DNA from: Prostheceraeus crozeri
Taxonomy: Eukaryota > Platyhelminthes > Polycladida > Euryleptidae
Direction: 5' to 3'
DNA: 64,000 nt
NCBI GenBank assembly: GCA_907163375.1
Contig: CAJQUW010007884.1
Location: forward strand, 1-64,000
The translations under genes and the position numbers were made by a program. The notes beneath the pieces are model-generated. The model did no database searches and was not told the DNA's origin. It worked only from the letters and a program-made list of their open reading frames with translations. This document shows positions 11,701 to 21,838 of this stretch, piece by piece (the first letter of the stretch is position 1; each line of letters begins with the position of its first letter).

Positions 11701-13808
11701 TATTACATGAACCTGAGGCCATTTACCTAGTCTAACCATCAAGCTACCTGCGGGTAATTTGGCGTTATGAATAGACATGTTATAATCAACATCCATCTAA
11801 CTCATAATCTAGCGTCAATATTCATTCGAAAACCATTATAGTTACAAAGCGCAATATATTTTGATTTTCTCAGAAAAATAGAGACACTTTAATTTGACTT
11901 ATTTCTTTATGAGTGCCAAAGTGTCACTGCATATTTCAATGGTCATGTGAATTGTGTGATAACTAGGTCCTGTTTGATAGGCCTCTATTCTTAATGACTA
12001 GCGGTATAGCTGGCTAAGTAAGCATGTATAAATGTAGCTCTAGTAGGCATGTTTAAGCTTTCTATGATTTGATTCGCGAATTACGACACGATCAGATTCG
12101 ACTCTAAATTTTCCGATTCGCAGGTCCTTCAATATATTAGTTTTCTACCGAAGTGGTTGCAAATCTAGTTGAAGAGATGCAAGAACCAACTAGTGATACT
12201 CTTTGTTTTGTCCTTGGTATAGTACATTGTACTATAGTATAACAATCTTTTGAAAATTTTTCGAATGTAAGAATAGTTTATTCTGTTAAAATTACGGTAT
12301 ACAAGGAGAAGAAAGACAAGCAAAAGAAAAGTCAAGAGCGAATATCACCAGTCATCGATGCACATAAAGTGCTCCATCTGATTATATCAACTTTGATGCG
12401 CTGATGAAACCAAGAATGCTCTGTGCTATTGTGTTTGCATATTTGTATATATATTTACTTCCTTCATGTATCGGTCGCCAGTTGTTTCACTCATAAGATG
12501 GTTAAGTGACTTAAGAAAGGCAATGGTGGGTTTGCCGTACACCCCAGAGGTCTTGATGGCGATGAGTTGAAGATGTCATACGGAGGTAAGATGTCCGCAC
12601 ACGTCAATCGTTTGCGGTCTGCTGCGCAAAGCTACAGCAGAGGTGATTCCCGAATTGAATGCAGAATCGACTAGTTTGCAAGCACCAAAAATGTACAGAT
12701 GAAATTCCACAGCAGGCGCTTTCCATTTTCGAAATGTGAAATGGTGAGACCGTCTGCGCTTGCCATCATGCTTACTCAATCCAGTTTGTTCAAAGACTTG
12801 GAATACTACCAGTTTGGAGGTCATGTCGGATTATGTCATTTACATCAGTATAATGTGGTACCCGTGAATTTCAGGGCTGCCACTCTTCCGGTTTTAACCG
12901 GAATTCCGTCTTTTTTTAGACTAAACTAAGTAATTGGAAAATGACCTACCCAGAAACAATATAGAAATGGTTTAAGTACAAACCAATCTTCTGCTACCAT
13001 ATCAGCAACCGATCAATGCCTCACGCTACCATATTTATTGAAGCCTTGCTGAGTCAACATTTCTCTTAAATTACATTTAGATTAGGAAAGTTAAGAGACA
13101 TGCTATCGTCATTTGAAATCCATGGCAGTCAGATAAATGAAGATAAGTCAACAATATCATAGGTGAGTGAGTGGGTGATGCAAGTTTAGCGAAGTACCTC
13201 TCATCTACCGGTTAAGGTTGATCACCAGGAGTATTGGTCGTTTCGACGTTGTATCACGAAGTGTTGTCAAGAAAGTGTGTAGGTAATCAGTAATCACTGA
13301 TAGTGTTGGAAGTTCCTATGTGCCATGAATTCTACAACGACTATCGCAACGAGGTAAATTACATATAGGTTCTACTTTGCCTACATTCCTCTATTTTCGG
13401 CACTTGAGAGAATTGTGTGACAGTGAAGATGGTCTCTTTGACCACTAAATGTTCTGAGCTGATAATATTTTTCTAGAGAATGACAGATTACATTGCATCT
13501 CTTTAAGTCTAAAGACTTCCAGATTCAGCCGGCGCATGGGCTTGGAGTTTTAAAATCTCTGTTTTACTTACTGGAAAGACTGAGAACTCATACTCGTATA
13601 TAATAATAAGTATAAAAGTAATAAGTCAGCATAGTTATTAGCAAATGGAAAATGTCAATGTAATTCGAGGGTATAAAGAAAAGAAAGATGCGTTTGCAAT
13701 GCCATAATTTCATCAGTATTCTAATCAATTCACGCTATTCTCACGTTATTATTTCATGTTTCCAGTTATAAGCATGCTCAGCTGATGTGCTGATATTATC
13801 TTTTTCAG
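8789..13808. other. no gene recognised upstream of the zinc-finger gene
   Basis: This 5-kb AT-rich stretch has no supported coding exon. Two similar segments starting TAGACATGT (10316) and TAGGCATGT (12048), each followed by repeated GATTCG blocks, lie in the same orientation. CAGGGCTGCCACTCTTCCGG at about 12873 looks like a hAT-type end. None has a partner inverted end, so I do not call elements. The promoter and 5' untranslated exon of the downstream zinc-finger gene should lie here, but I cannot place them. Confidence 0.4.
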
Positions 13809-13846
13809 AAAACAAACTGGTCAATTAATTCACATAATATCGACTA
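13801..13846 (+). promoter_or_regulatory. splice acceptor and 5' leader of the zinc-finger gene
   Basis: A pyrimidine-rich run ending TTTTTCAG (AG at 13807-13808) precedes the start codon by 38 bp. This fits a 3' splice site followed by a short 5' untranslated part of the first coding exon, so at least one non-coding exon probably lies upstream. Confidence 0.5.
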
Positions 13847-14551
13847 ATGTTTACAATGCAGACAATGCAGGAACCAGATGCCTGCGCTGAGTTTATGAAA
13901 ACAGATTTTTTACCTGCTAACATCATCTGCGAGGAAGCATGCCAACGCAATCCAAGATGTCCAACTCATGAAACTGTGGCAGTACCAGCAACAGTCACTA
14001 TACCTATAAATGCTGAAACCCACACCGTTCCATGTACAATATATGGTGAGTTGCCTGCTGCTCCGGTGGTTACTACGAATGTAAGCGAGACTACTACTCT
14101 TGGTACCATAATCGGCACCGCTCAATCAACAGTGACATTCGCAATCAGCATGCCTCAGTTCAATGCTGCTCCACAAACACCGGAAGTGATCGTGAAGACA
14201 GCTCCACCTCCTCCTACTAATAATGCTTCATATATTTGTGAAGTTTGCGGCAAAGGCTATGCAAAGCATTGCAGCTTGAATATGCATAAGCGGATGCATT
14301 CTGGTCACAGACAGCAAGTGATATGTAATGCCTGTGGTAAAGCTTTTGCAAGCTCATCATTTCTCGTTCTCCATAAATGTGTCAATGGTGGTGGAATTGT
14401 GAACAATGGCAATGAGTTGAAAATTGATAAACCTTTCGTTTGTAATGAATGTGGGCGAGCCTTTACTCAAGCTGCAGATCTTAGCGCTCATTCTCGTGTT
14501 CATACTGGTGATCGACCTTTTGTTTGTTCCTCATGTGGAAAAGCATTTAAG
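13847..14551 (+). CDS. C2H2 zinc-finger protein, coding exon 1
   Basis: This exon encodes residues 1-235 of a predicted 402-residue nuclear DNA-binding protein. Residues 1-128 form a low-complexity Thr/Val/Pro/Ala-rich region ending in a PPPP stretch, without a KRAB, ZAD or BTB domain that I can recognise. Fingers follow at about 131-151 (CEVCGKGY...HKRMH), 160-178 (CNACGKAF...LHKCV, where the last zinc His is replaced, so it is degenerate) and 199-219 (CNECGRAF...HSRVH). A fourth begins at 227 (CSSCGKAFK). A 20-residue insert separates fingers 2 and 3. The ATG is the first in frame after a splice acceptor. The exon ends AAG followed by donor GTAAGA at 14552, in phase 0 and inside finger 4. 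The second exon completes that finger. No orthologue name can be assigned. Confidence 0.88.
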
Positions 14552-15079
14552 GTAAGAAATTGATATTTCATTGACATATCAAACAAGCAAACCCCTTTTC
14601 TTAGACATAATTTGCAGGTAATTATGTGATTCCATGCACGAGCGTGTTTTTGATAGGGGTGCTTGAATTTCTATGCATATTCACAAGAGAGTACTTGCAA
14701 AAATGTTTCGCTTATTGATGGAAAAAATGAAACTTTTTATCCTTGTACAAATCTTCATCAATTTGCATCCTACAGATACCTAGGAAAGTTATCTACAAGA
14801 CGTGTGCGTAAACGCACTTTTGACCTATCGACTTGAGCAGCTATGCGTTTTCACAAAACGGTAGTTGCTAAAAGTAATCGTTAATTGTTGGTAAAACTCG
14901 ATTTGTGACTGAACTTGTACTAATCTGCATCAGTTTGCATCTGCAGACTGATCACTGGTTTGTATCAAGGTTTTTACTGCAATCAATAAAGTTTGTCCCA
15001 GCCAATATAAACAAGATGAGGGTTTAATTCAAAAAATAAATGCGTGTAGTATAAGTAAAACATACAAGTGTAACACATT

Positions 15080-16385
15080 TGCTTCTCCAGATGTAAAAAA
15101 AATTGTATCCAAGTATTTCTCTACAAAAGGGCATCACAGAAGTAATGAAATTCGCCATAAAAAATTGGAACCGAATAGAAAGTTATGGGTTTGACCCAGA
15201 GGCCCTAAATAAAGTGCTGGTGTTCATCTGTTACAATTATGAGATAGAATGTAATGAAAAATATCATTTGCAAATAATAGGATGTCCCTCTCATGGGGGC
15301 ACACTTCAGTCCACCTTTGTGATAATTTATATGCATGCGATAGAAACTACTGCTCCTCAAAAACTTAAGGATGATTGCGGTATTTCCCGCAATTATACTG
15401 TAGATATATAGATCATATCATTGTCGGGCCATTTGCTGAAAATACAACCTCTTTCACAAACATCGCAAATATTTTCAATTCATTGAACACATCCTGAAAA
15501 TAGTATCCTCAATTTCTTAGACATAAGTATCTGCATAAGTAACGAAAAAATATAAGTTTTACTTGGCACCAAAAATCTTAACATTCAGAAATTGCTCTAT
15601 ACAAAGATAGCTTTGTTCCCAACACGTCATAACCAATTACCTCAAGAACAGTACTAACTATGTAAGAAAACGATGCAGTAATAATCATTTACAGACTAAA
15701 TCCGAAGATAAGCTACATAAGTTTATCGACCATGGATTTCGCTGGTCTGACTGGGAAAATAAAAAGTCAAACGAGTAAGAAGGAGACTGTCGACAATAAA
15801 AGATGTAAATACTTAAAATTAAATTTTGTTAGCGATACAACAGATAGGAAAATACGAAACTTATCAAAAAGTACAAGTTGCCAATAAAACTAGTGGGTAA
15901 ACCAAACTTGACCACTTACAACGCTCTAAAAAGTAGAAAAAAATAATATAAAGCACAATAATTGCAAAATCTGTGACCGTTTACCCCTTAAATTTAACTG
16001 CACTACACGTCATCTTATAAATTTTCTTGCTCGTTATGCAATGAATTTTATATTGGTCAGATCAATAGACCATTCAAATACCGGTACATGGATATCAATT
16101 TCATGGGTTGCAACGGAGACATGATAGAAGGCAGATGGGCATTGAAGATTTCGACCTTATCATTTTAGAACAGTGCACTGACCCAGTTGTGAACCGCCTA
16201 GCGGAGGCTAGGTATATGAGACATCTCTCTCCTAGCATCAACCGCAAGTTAGAAATGACAAACTTCTGAACACTGAATTTTGTTCCTTGATATTTATATA
16301 AAAGCAGGCATCGTTCGGCTGATTTTATCGCTAACTCACCAGAAGACGTGCGAACGCTGGAAACGTCGGAATAGTGTATGTATAT
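15080..16385 (+). mobile_element. Penelope-like retroelement relic
   Basis: The plus strand keeps pieces of a Penelope-type polyprotein. A reverse-transcriptase block has YPSISLQKGITEVM and a degenerate palm YIDHIIVGPF (about 15400-15440). Further right, NEFYIGQINRPFKYRYMD (about 16035-16095) resembles a GIY-YIG endonuclease core. The typical C-terminal end RLAEARYMRHLSPSINRKLE finishes at 16269. A short tail with GGAAACGTCGGAATAG follows before the Tc1/mariner insertion. RT followed by GIY-YIG is diagnostic of Penelope-like elements. The copy is 5'-truncated and clearly broken with many interruptions, so it is an old insertion. It lies in the zinc-finger gene intron in sense orientation. Confidence 0.75.
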
Positions 16386-16390
16386 AATTA

Positions 16391-17782
16391 CAGGGTGTCC
16401 GTAAAGTCGCTTGACTTTTAAATTGGATATCTACATGAGAAAGCAATAAACTTTTTTATCACAAGCCATGTTATATTGCGCAACAAAGGGGAATTCACGA
16501 ATTTAACAGTAAGAAGCCAATATTTGATGATTAAAATGTTCAAATCAAGTGTTCGAAATGATTGCCATCGCAATCAATCACTGCAGTCAATCGCCGAATA
16601 ATATCGATGAAGCCGAATGAAGGGATTTTGAGATGCATGTTGATGGCTTAACATCTGACCAGATACGGCAATTGTGCGTGTTAACGATCCCATTGAGTGA
16701 AAAATACGCCTCGTCAGACCAGACAATGTCATCGATTACATTCTGATTGTCGAGAAGCCAACTCGCTAACTCACAGCGCTTTCGCTTGTCGGCCGGCTCA
16801 AGTGCTTGCACGACTTGTAATTTGTACGGATAAAGTTTTAGTTCATGCCGAAGGATTTTATGGACACTAGTCTTTGAAATGATATCAACCTCTTCCGCCA
16901 CTTTGCGAACTGACGTGACTCCTAGCTTTGATTTTGAACTAGTCTCCTCGACGACGCGATTCACAGTTGCAATTGTCATGTCATCCATTGTAGGACGGCC
17001 ACTGCGAGGTTTATCATGAACGCTGCCAGTTTCTTCAAACTTTTTGATGATATTTGCAATCGATGTTTGTTGTAAAAGGATCTTTGTGAATGCGTCTTTG
17101 AGTCTTAAACATTCGAAGGGCAGCTGTAGCACTTCTATTGCATGCATAGAAGCACTGAACTATCTCTATCCGAGTCTGAAGATCCATTGTGAATAAGAGA
17201 GGCAGCGATCGTACCACTTCACATTGAGATTTCGAACATAGCATGAGGAAACACTATGATACAGACTTAAACTATTGGTTGACACACGCGTCTTTGTCAA
17301 TGGTTAGCGAAAACATCACGTTATAGATAGGGATATGGCAATTCTATGCCATGAAAGCTGATTAATTTGACGTTCTCAATTGAAGATGATAAGACATGAA
17401 TCAATCAATGACTAAGCATGTCGTTATGGCTGGTGATGAAAGCTTCATAGAATTGAATAGAGGAAAATTTTGAGCTATGGCCCTAGGTAAGGTTAATTGA
17501 CATAATTAACAGCACAGCTAATTGACTTTAACATTTACTGAAACTGAAATGAATTCAACAAAGCTTAAGAACTATAATTGCACATATAATATTCATTACA
17601 AAAATGACTGCATGCAGAATGTAAATTTTAAGCAGTTAAATAATCGAATATTCATTTCTTATTGTTAGATTCGTAAATTCCCCTTCATGTTGCGCAATAT
17701 AACAGGGTTTCTGACGTAAACGTTTATTGTTTACTCATGTAGATATTCAATTAAAAAGTCAAGCGACTTTACGGACACCCTG
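16391..17782 (-). mobile_element. Tc1/mariner-superfamily DNA transposon
   Basis: The 1,392-bp element begins and ends with CAGGGTGTCCGTAAAGTCGC in inverted orientation and is flanked by TA (16389-16390 and 17783-17784), the target duplication of this superfamily. The outer 28 bp are identical. Similarity continues inward for about 125 bp, with shared blocks such as GTTATATTGCGCAACA near 16470 and, inverted, near 17690. The transposase is on the minus strand and is incomplete, so this copy cannot move on its own. It sits between the Penelope-like tail and the TA-rich tail of a SINE, apparently having landed in TA-rich sequence at that junction. Confidence 0.92.
16587..17187 (-). pseudogene. 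Tc1/mariner transposase, frameshifted and internally deleted
   Basis: Translation starts at 17187 (MDLQTRIEIVQCFYA), and the frame shifts near 17100 into the longer frame that ends at 16587. The helix-turn-helix DNA-binding part is followed by KPRSGRP (17012-16992), the usual linker between DNA-binding and catalytic domains. WSDEAYFSLNG (about 16721-16689) carries the first catalytic Asp at about 16715. After IWSDVKPST the similarity decays. No second catalytic Asp or third Asp/Glu block is present before the inverted repeat. The C-terminal half of the DDE/D domain has therefore been deleted. No intact helper copy is seen in this window. Confidence 0.85.
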
Positions 17783-17784
17783 TA

Positions 17785-17940
17785 TATATATAACAACAGA
17801 TGTAACCACCACGAGACATGTTTCGGCCTTTTGGGCCTCATCAGTCGTTGGTAGGTTTGAACCAGCGACGTTGGAGCTAGGGGACGTGCAAGCATACCCT
17901 CTAACCACAAGGCCACCGGACCATCTGTTGAGAGCGTGAA
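17785..17940 (-). mobile_element. tRNA-derived SINE with hammerhead-like core
   Basis: Read on the minus strand, a tRNA-like head GGTCCGGTGGCCTTGTGGTT holds an A-box (TGGCCTTGTGGTTAGAGGG, 17915-17897). It is followed by a B-box GGTTCAAACC (17863-17854). Downstream lies CTGATGAGGCC, a 5-nt loop and GGCCGAAAC (17844-17820), the conserved core of a hammerhead ribozyme with a four-pair stem II. The element ends in a TATATA tail that abuts the Tc1/mariner end. It differs from the SINE family at 8621, 20068 and 51983. Confidence 0.65.
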
Positions 17941-18156
17941 TTAGCCAGGAAGGCACTGCTTTAACGCAGGCACGTGGAGGGCGGACTGCATTCTGCAATC
18001 ACTTAATACCGCATCCGAGATTGAGGCGCAACCACAAGGCCACCGGACCATCTGTTGAGAGCGTGAATTAGCCAGGAAGGCACTGCTTTAACGCAGGCAC
18101 GTGGAGGGCGGACTGCATTCTGCAATCACTTAATACCGCATCCGAGATTGAGGCGC
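17903..18156. repeat. exact 127-bp tandem duplication
   Basis: The segment 17903-18029 (AACCACAAGGCC to TTGAGGCGC) is repeated at 18030-18156 with no difference that I can see. The unit includes the first part of the tRNA-like SINE head plus about 100 bp upstream of it. The identity suggests a recent duplication, or a family that normally carries tandem 5' units. Confidence 0.92.
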
Positions 18157-18199
18157 TTCACGCAGGCTGGTGTGAACATGTAATGAGCAGCGCCTGTTT

Positions 18200-18221
18200 G
18201 TATATATATATATATATATAT
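18200..18221. repeat. (TA)n microsatellite
   Basis: An uninterrupted TA dinucleotide run of 22 bp, close to the duplicated SINE head. Confidence 0.95.
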
Positions 18222-19116
18222 CGATTTTACTAACAAACCTGCTAAAATAGAGGAGTGAACATTCACGTACTGGTTTACGTTATTTCATTACGTGATGATA
18301 ATTGTTTCTCAAATATCGCTTCAACGATCAGGAAAGGAGGTACAACAAATGAGGAAAAGTTGTCGAGATTCCAACAGTCGATGCTTCCTCATACATTTGC
18401 TCATCGAGCTTGACTTAGCGTACTGTATTTTGTCATCTGGTACATTGTTCTTAGACTGGTGTTTTTGATGCACCCCTTGTTGCACGGCATATCAATAGTA
18501 GTCTCAATCAGTTGTTGATGCACAAGGTCAATTACAATTAATTGATTGTTCACGAATACAAATTTCAATTAATTGATTGAAAGAGTAATTTTTCTATCAA
18601 TTTTTGACAATCACGCACCGGAGATCTTTTGACTTAGTTTGCTTTATTTGTTTTGCATATCAGCAGCTGTGCTGCACTATCGTTAAATTAAACAAAGTTA
18701 ATTTAATTAGCCCCCTCCCATCAAATGAATAAAAGCGGCTTCATTGGCTATTCGGACGACCTCAACAACCTCTAATATCCGACCTAGCTAAATGCTACAA
18801 ATTGTGCTCTCCCTTTTTTTATTCTTGCAGCCCTTGGTTTTCCACAGCCTATAAAGCGCTACAGATCTAAATTATATGATGCTGTTTGGATAAGTCGCAT
18901 TTTTATTACCCTATTAGATATTTCTATACTGGCGAATTGAAGTCACTTTAGATCCCATGAATAAAAAGTATCAACTTGAAAATATTTAATTCGTGCCATT
19001 ATCTCAATTTCCGGGAAAAGGATTCATCGCATTTTCAAAAGAAACTCTACATTTATACAATGCAGTGCAACACCATTTGATTTTTAGGCTAACTTCTGAT
19101 TTTTTCCTACTTATAG

Positions 19117-19620
19117 GTAGCCTCTGCTCTCATCGCCCATGAAAGAATACACAGTGGTGAAAGGCCATATGTTTGTGCTGAATGTGGCAAGGCATTTAAG
19201 AAGGTTTCACACCTTTCCTCACACGAACTGATCCATACAAAGGAAAGGCCATACGCATGCACTGACTGTGGAAAAGCGTTTCTAGAAGGCGCCAAATTGG
19301 TCCTTCATCGTCGCGTGCATACTGGGGAACGACCTTATCAATGTCCAGAATGTGGACGTGGTTTTCGAGAATCATCGAAATTAACAGTTCATCGTCGGAT
19401 TCATAGCGGAGAGAAACCATATGTATGCATTGATTGTGGTAAAGCTTTCATTGAGTCGTCGAAATTGACTCTTCATCGAAGAACCCACACAGGGGAACGT
19501 CCATATACTTGTAGTTTCTGTGGGAAAACGTTTGCACAGTCATCAAACCTAATTCAGCATCGGAGAACTCACAACACTGTAGAACGTTTTACATCGTGTC
19601 AGGATCCTAACGCAGTATGA
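19117..19620 (+). CDS. C2H2 zinc-finger protein, last coding exon
   Basis: This exon encodes residues 236-402. It completes finger 4 ([12 protein letters not shown]) and adds five canonical fingers: CAECGKAF...[13 protein letters not shown]...[13 protein letters not shown]...[13 protein letters not shown]...HRRTH and CSFCGKTF...HRRTH. They are joined by standard TGERPY-type linkers. It ends with a 14-residue tail and TGA at 19618-19620. Together with exon 1 the protein has nine fingers, eight of them canonical, the last seven in one uninterrupted array. Such arrays read about three bases per finger in the major groove, so a target of 20 bp or more is possible. The repeated ESSKL / QSSNL recognition helices in fingers 7-9 suggest local finger duplication. 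The acceptor is TTATAG at 19111-19116. Confidence 0.92.
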   Translation, partial: VASALIAHERIHSGERPYVCAECGKAFKKVSHLSSHELIHTKERPYACTDCGKAFLEGAKLVLHRRVHTGERPYQCPECGRGFRESSKLTVHRRIHSGEKPYVCIDCGKAFIESSKLTLHRRTHTGERPYTCSFCGKTFAQSSNLIQHRRTHNTVERFTSCQDPNAV

Positions 19621-20067
19621 TTAGAACCCTTGCAGTAACAGTGAATCTATAGTCTCGTGTTTTGTTTATAATGAGCAATTTCTCCAATTTTCTCGCGATT
19701 TCTTCATTGCGTATCTGTGGTGTGGATTCTAAGCGTTTCATTATGATATCATAATAAAAAATGACAAGAATCAGTCAGATCATGTAAGTGATGCAAAACT
19801 ATTTATTTTCAACCTCAGATTGTCTTACGTGCGTAGTATTGTTTTATATCATATTGCGCAATTCGATGTAAAGAGCAGTACAGGGCGATGATTTTTCAAT
19901 GATCCATTGATTGCACGATTACTTACTTCATCGGAATTATTACACTAATTGACTAATGATAATACTGATTTCTTATTATGACTGGCATTTACTTCCGCGG
20001 AATAGCTACAGTATTTATTATTTACATGCGCAGAAATGTCATTGCTAATGTAAATTTTTGTATATCA
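19621..20067 (+). other. 3' untranslated region of the zinc-finger gene
   Basis: A canonical poly(A) signal AATAAA lies at 19753-19758, about 135 bp after the stop codon. No other coding feature is visible before the SINE at 20068. The exact end of the transcript cannot be read from the sequence. Confidence 0.5.
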
Positions 20068-20205
20068 GTGGTCTCCGTGGCAGAGCGGTAAAGAGGCCAT
20101 GCGATTTTTTGGTCCTGAGATCGAGCCTGGGAAATGCCATATGAAGTCGGCGGGAAGTGCATCGGACTAATAGTGCTGCTACAAAAGTCCATGTCAGCAC
20201 CGTCC
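20068..20205 (+). mobile_element. tRNA-derived SINE, copy 2
   Basis: It begins GTGGTCTCCGTGGCAGAGCG on the plus strand with an A-box-like TGGCAGAGCGG and a B-box-like GAGATCGAGCC. It ends CATGTCAGCACCGTCC, matching the end of copy 1 at 8621-8788. The middle is shorter than in copy 1. As a real tRNA it would fail: there is no matched acceptor stem. Confidence 0.7.
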
Positions 20206-21838
20206 ATATCAGTTTTAGATCTGCATATGTTTTTTGTAAAATTGAAATTGAGAAGCATCTCGTCAATGATGTTATTAAACAAGATAATGAAGATTCATAA
20301 AGTCTCAATCTAATTAGAAATCTTAATGTGAATCATTTAATCCTGTTTTTGCATCTTATTGCATAGTAGTGCAATAGCGCGATTAATCGTGTGATCAAGG
20401 ATTTCATTGTCAATTTATCGCGCACAGCACTTAGAGAGTTTATAAATATATATTATCGTATAAATCAGATAGATCGATTTACAAAACGCACTGTAAGTGG
20501 ATGGTAATGCCACTGAATGTACACAATCTAGTTGCGATGTTTTATCACAGTTTAATGCTTGTGTCGCAGGAATCTCAGTCTGGTGTTCCTGGTGCTAATG
20601 TAGTTGGGAATACATGTAGTATTGCTTTGTTTGTCATAGTGTTTTTTTTGTTTTTCGGTTGCATGTTTCTCAGTTATGTTGTCAAAATATCTTTAAGCAA
20701 AGAATCTTTTTCTTGTATTTAGCGCATTAAACGAATTTGCCTGTCAGTGTCAAACTAAGTATTAGTTGTCTGACTGTATTTGTTTCTTCTTTCAAATACC
20801 TGATGTCTTATTCGAAAAAGATAGTTGATGTTTCATAAATGGTCGAAAGCTTTCAACGAACAGGTCAAACTTTCGTAAGGTATAGGTAACTTCATCCCTT
20901 GTGCCTGTATATAGTTGAACTCACTTAGCCAGTGCTTCCTTTGCGACTAATCGATGTTAATGTATTATTAATTGATTAGCATAGGTATCTGTCATCTGAT
21001 ATTCATTCAGAGTACCATGTCATAAGCTGACTTTGGCGATCAGTTTTTCTTCCTGACTTAAAAACGTCAAATGAAATTGATAGATCATTCATTTTCTTAG
21101 ACATATTCAAATAAATTTAAAAGAACAGGTCTTAGCAGGAATACTGCGACGCATAATCTTTAATTTTCATAAACATGTATCTTTTCTTTATTTGCAAACG
21201 CGTGAATCTTAATTGCGTATGTATGTGATGCAATAGCTTAAAATATTTAATGTAGGAAAATGTACTTATTGAATGTGTTGCATTTGAAAGAGAAAAACAA
21301 AAGAAATGGATGCTTGAAGATGATACTCAGGTGGCCATAGAAACCGCATTTCTTTGTTTGCATTATCGTTGAACGTTCATTTGAATCTTGTTATATGATG
21401 TGAATGTCCCTTCCACGCGAATTTTACGAAAGGAAATTTCTTTTGTGATTTGTTCAGTATCAAAATTGCTACTCTGTAAAGAATTCATTTGTTTTCTGCT
21501 TTTTTGAACTCAAATCTAGTCTCGCTTCCACAGTATTTAGCAATGTTTTCTTTGTCTTTTCGCTATCATGGTAGCATTTTTGTATGGTGATTAAAAATTC
21601 AAAATTGTGGCATTTTATCTTTTTTTGTTATTGGTAGGTAGATCACTGGTGTAAACTGTTTGTAACGCAATTGTGTCTTAAAAATAGAATATGATACTTG
21701 ATTATTTTTTTCTCTACCTCGATGAGTATTTGTCTTGTGATGTGATATGACCACGCAAAGGAAATTACTATATTTCGTACATAGCCATTGCATTTTCACT
21801 GACCTTATTTTTTGGTGATCCACTTGATTTCCATCGAT
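20206..21838. other. no gene recognised
   Basis: An AT-rich spacer. The open frames at 20501-20722 (plus) and 21599-21823 (minus) show no domain. The first has a hydrophobic stretch near its end but no supporting context. Confidence 0.4.

Larger units (their letters stand above)
14552..19116 (+). other. intron of the zinc-finger gene, filled with transposons
   Basis: A 4,565-bp phase-0 intron runs from GTAAGA to a TTTTTCCTACTTATAG acceptor. Joining its borders rebuilds a perfect C2H2 finger across the junction (CGKAFK then [12 protein letters not shown]), which supports both splice sites. It holds, left to right, a Penelope-like relic, a Tc1/mariner element, a tRNA-derived SINE with a duplicated head and a (TA)n run at 18200-18221. 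The rest (14552-15080 and 18222-19116) shows no recognisable feature beyond AT-rich sequence. Confidence 0.85.

Noticed and set aside
10316-12140. TAGACATGT... (10316) and TAGGCATGT... (12048) with GATTCG repeats as the two ends of a hAT element
   Set aside because: They lie in the same orientation and not inverted, so they cannot be the two ends of one element; no partners found.
12873-12920. CAGGGCTGCCACTCTTCCGG as a hAT terminus
   Set aside because: No inverse GTGGCAGCCCTG-type end nearby.
16336-16380. Hammerhead-like GGAAACGTC segment at the Penelope-like tail
   Set aside because: The CTGATGA half of the core is missing, so the match is too weak.
20068-20205. A functional tRNA gene
   Set aside because: A- and B-box-like sequences are present, but no acceptor stem pairs and the same body recurs elsewhere, so it is a SINE.
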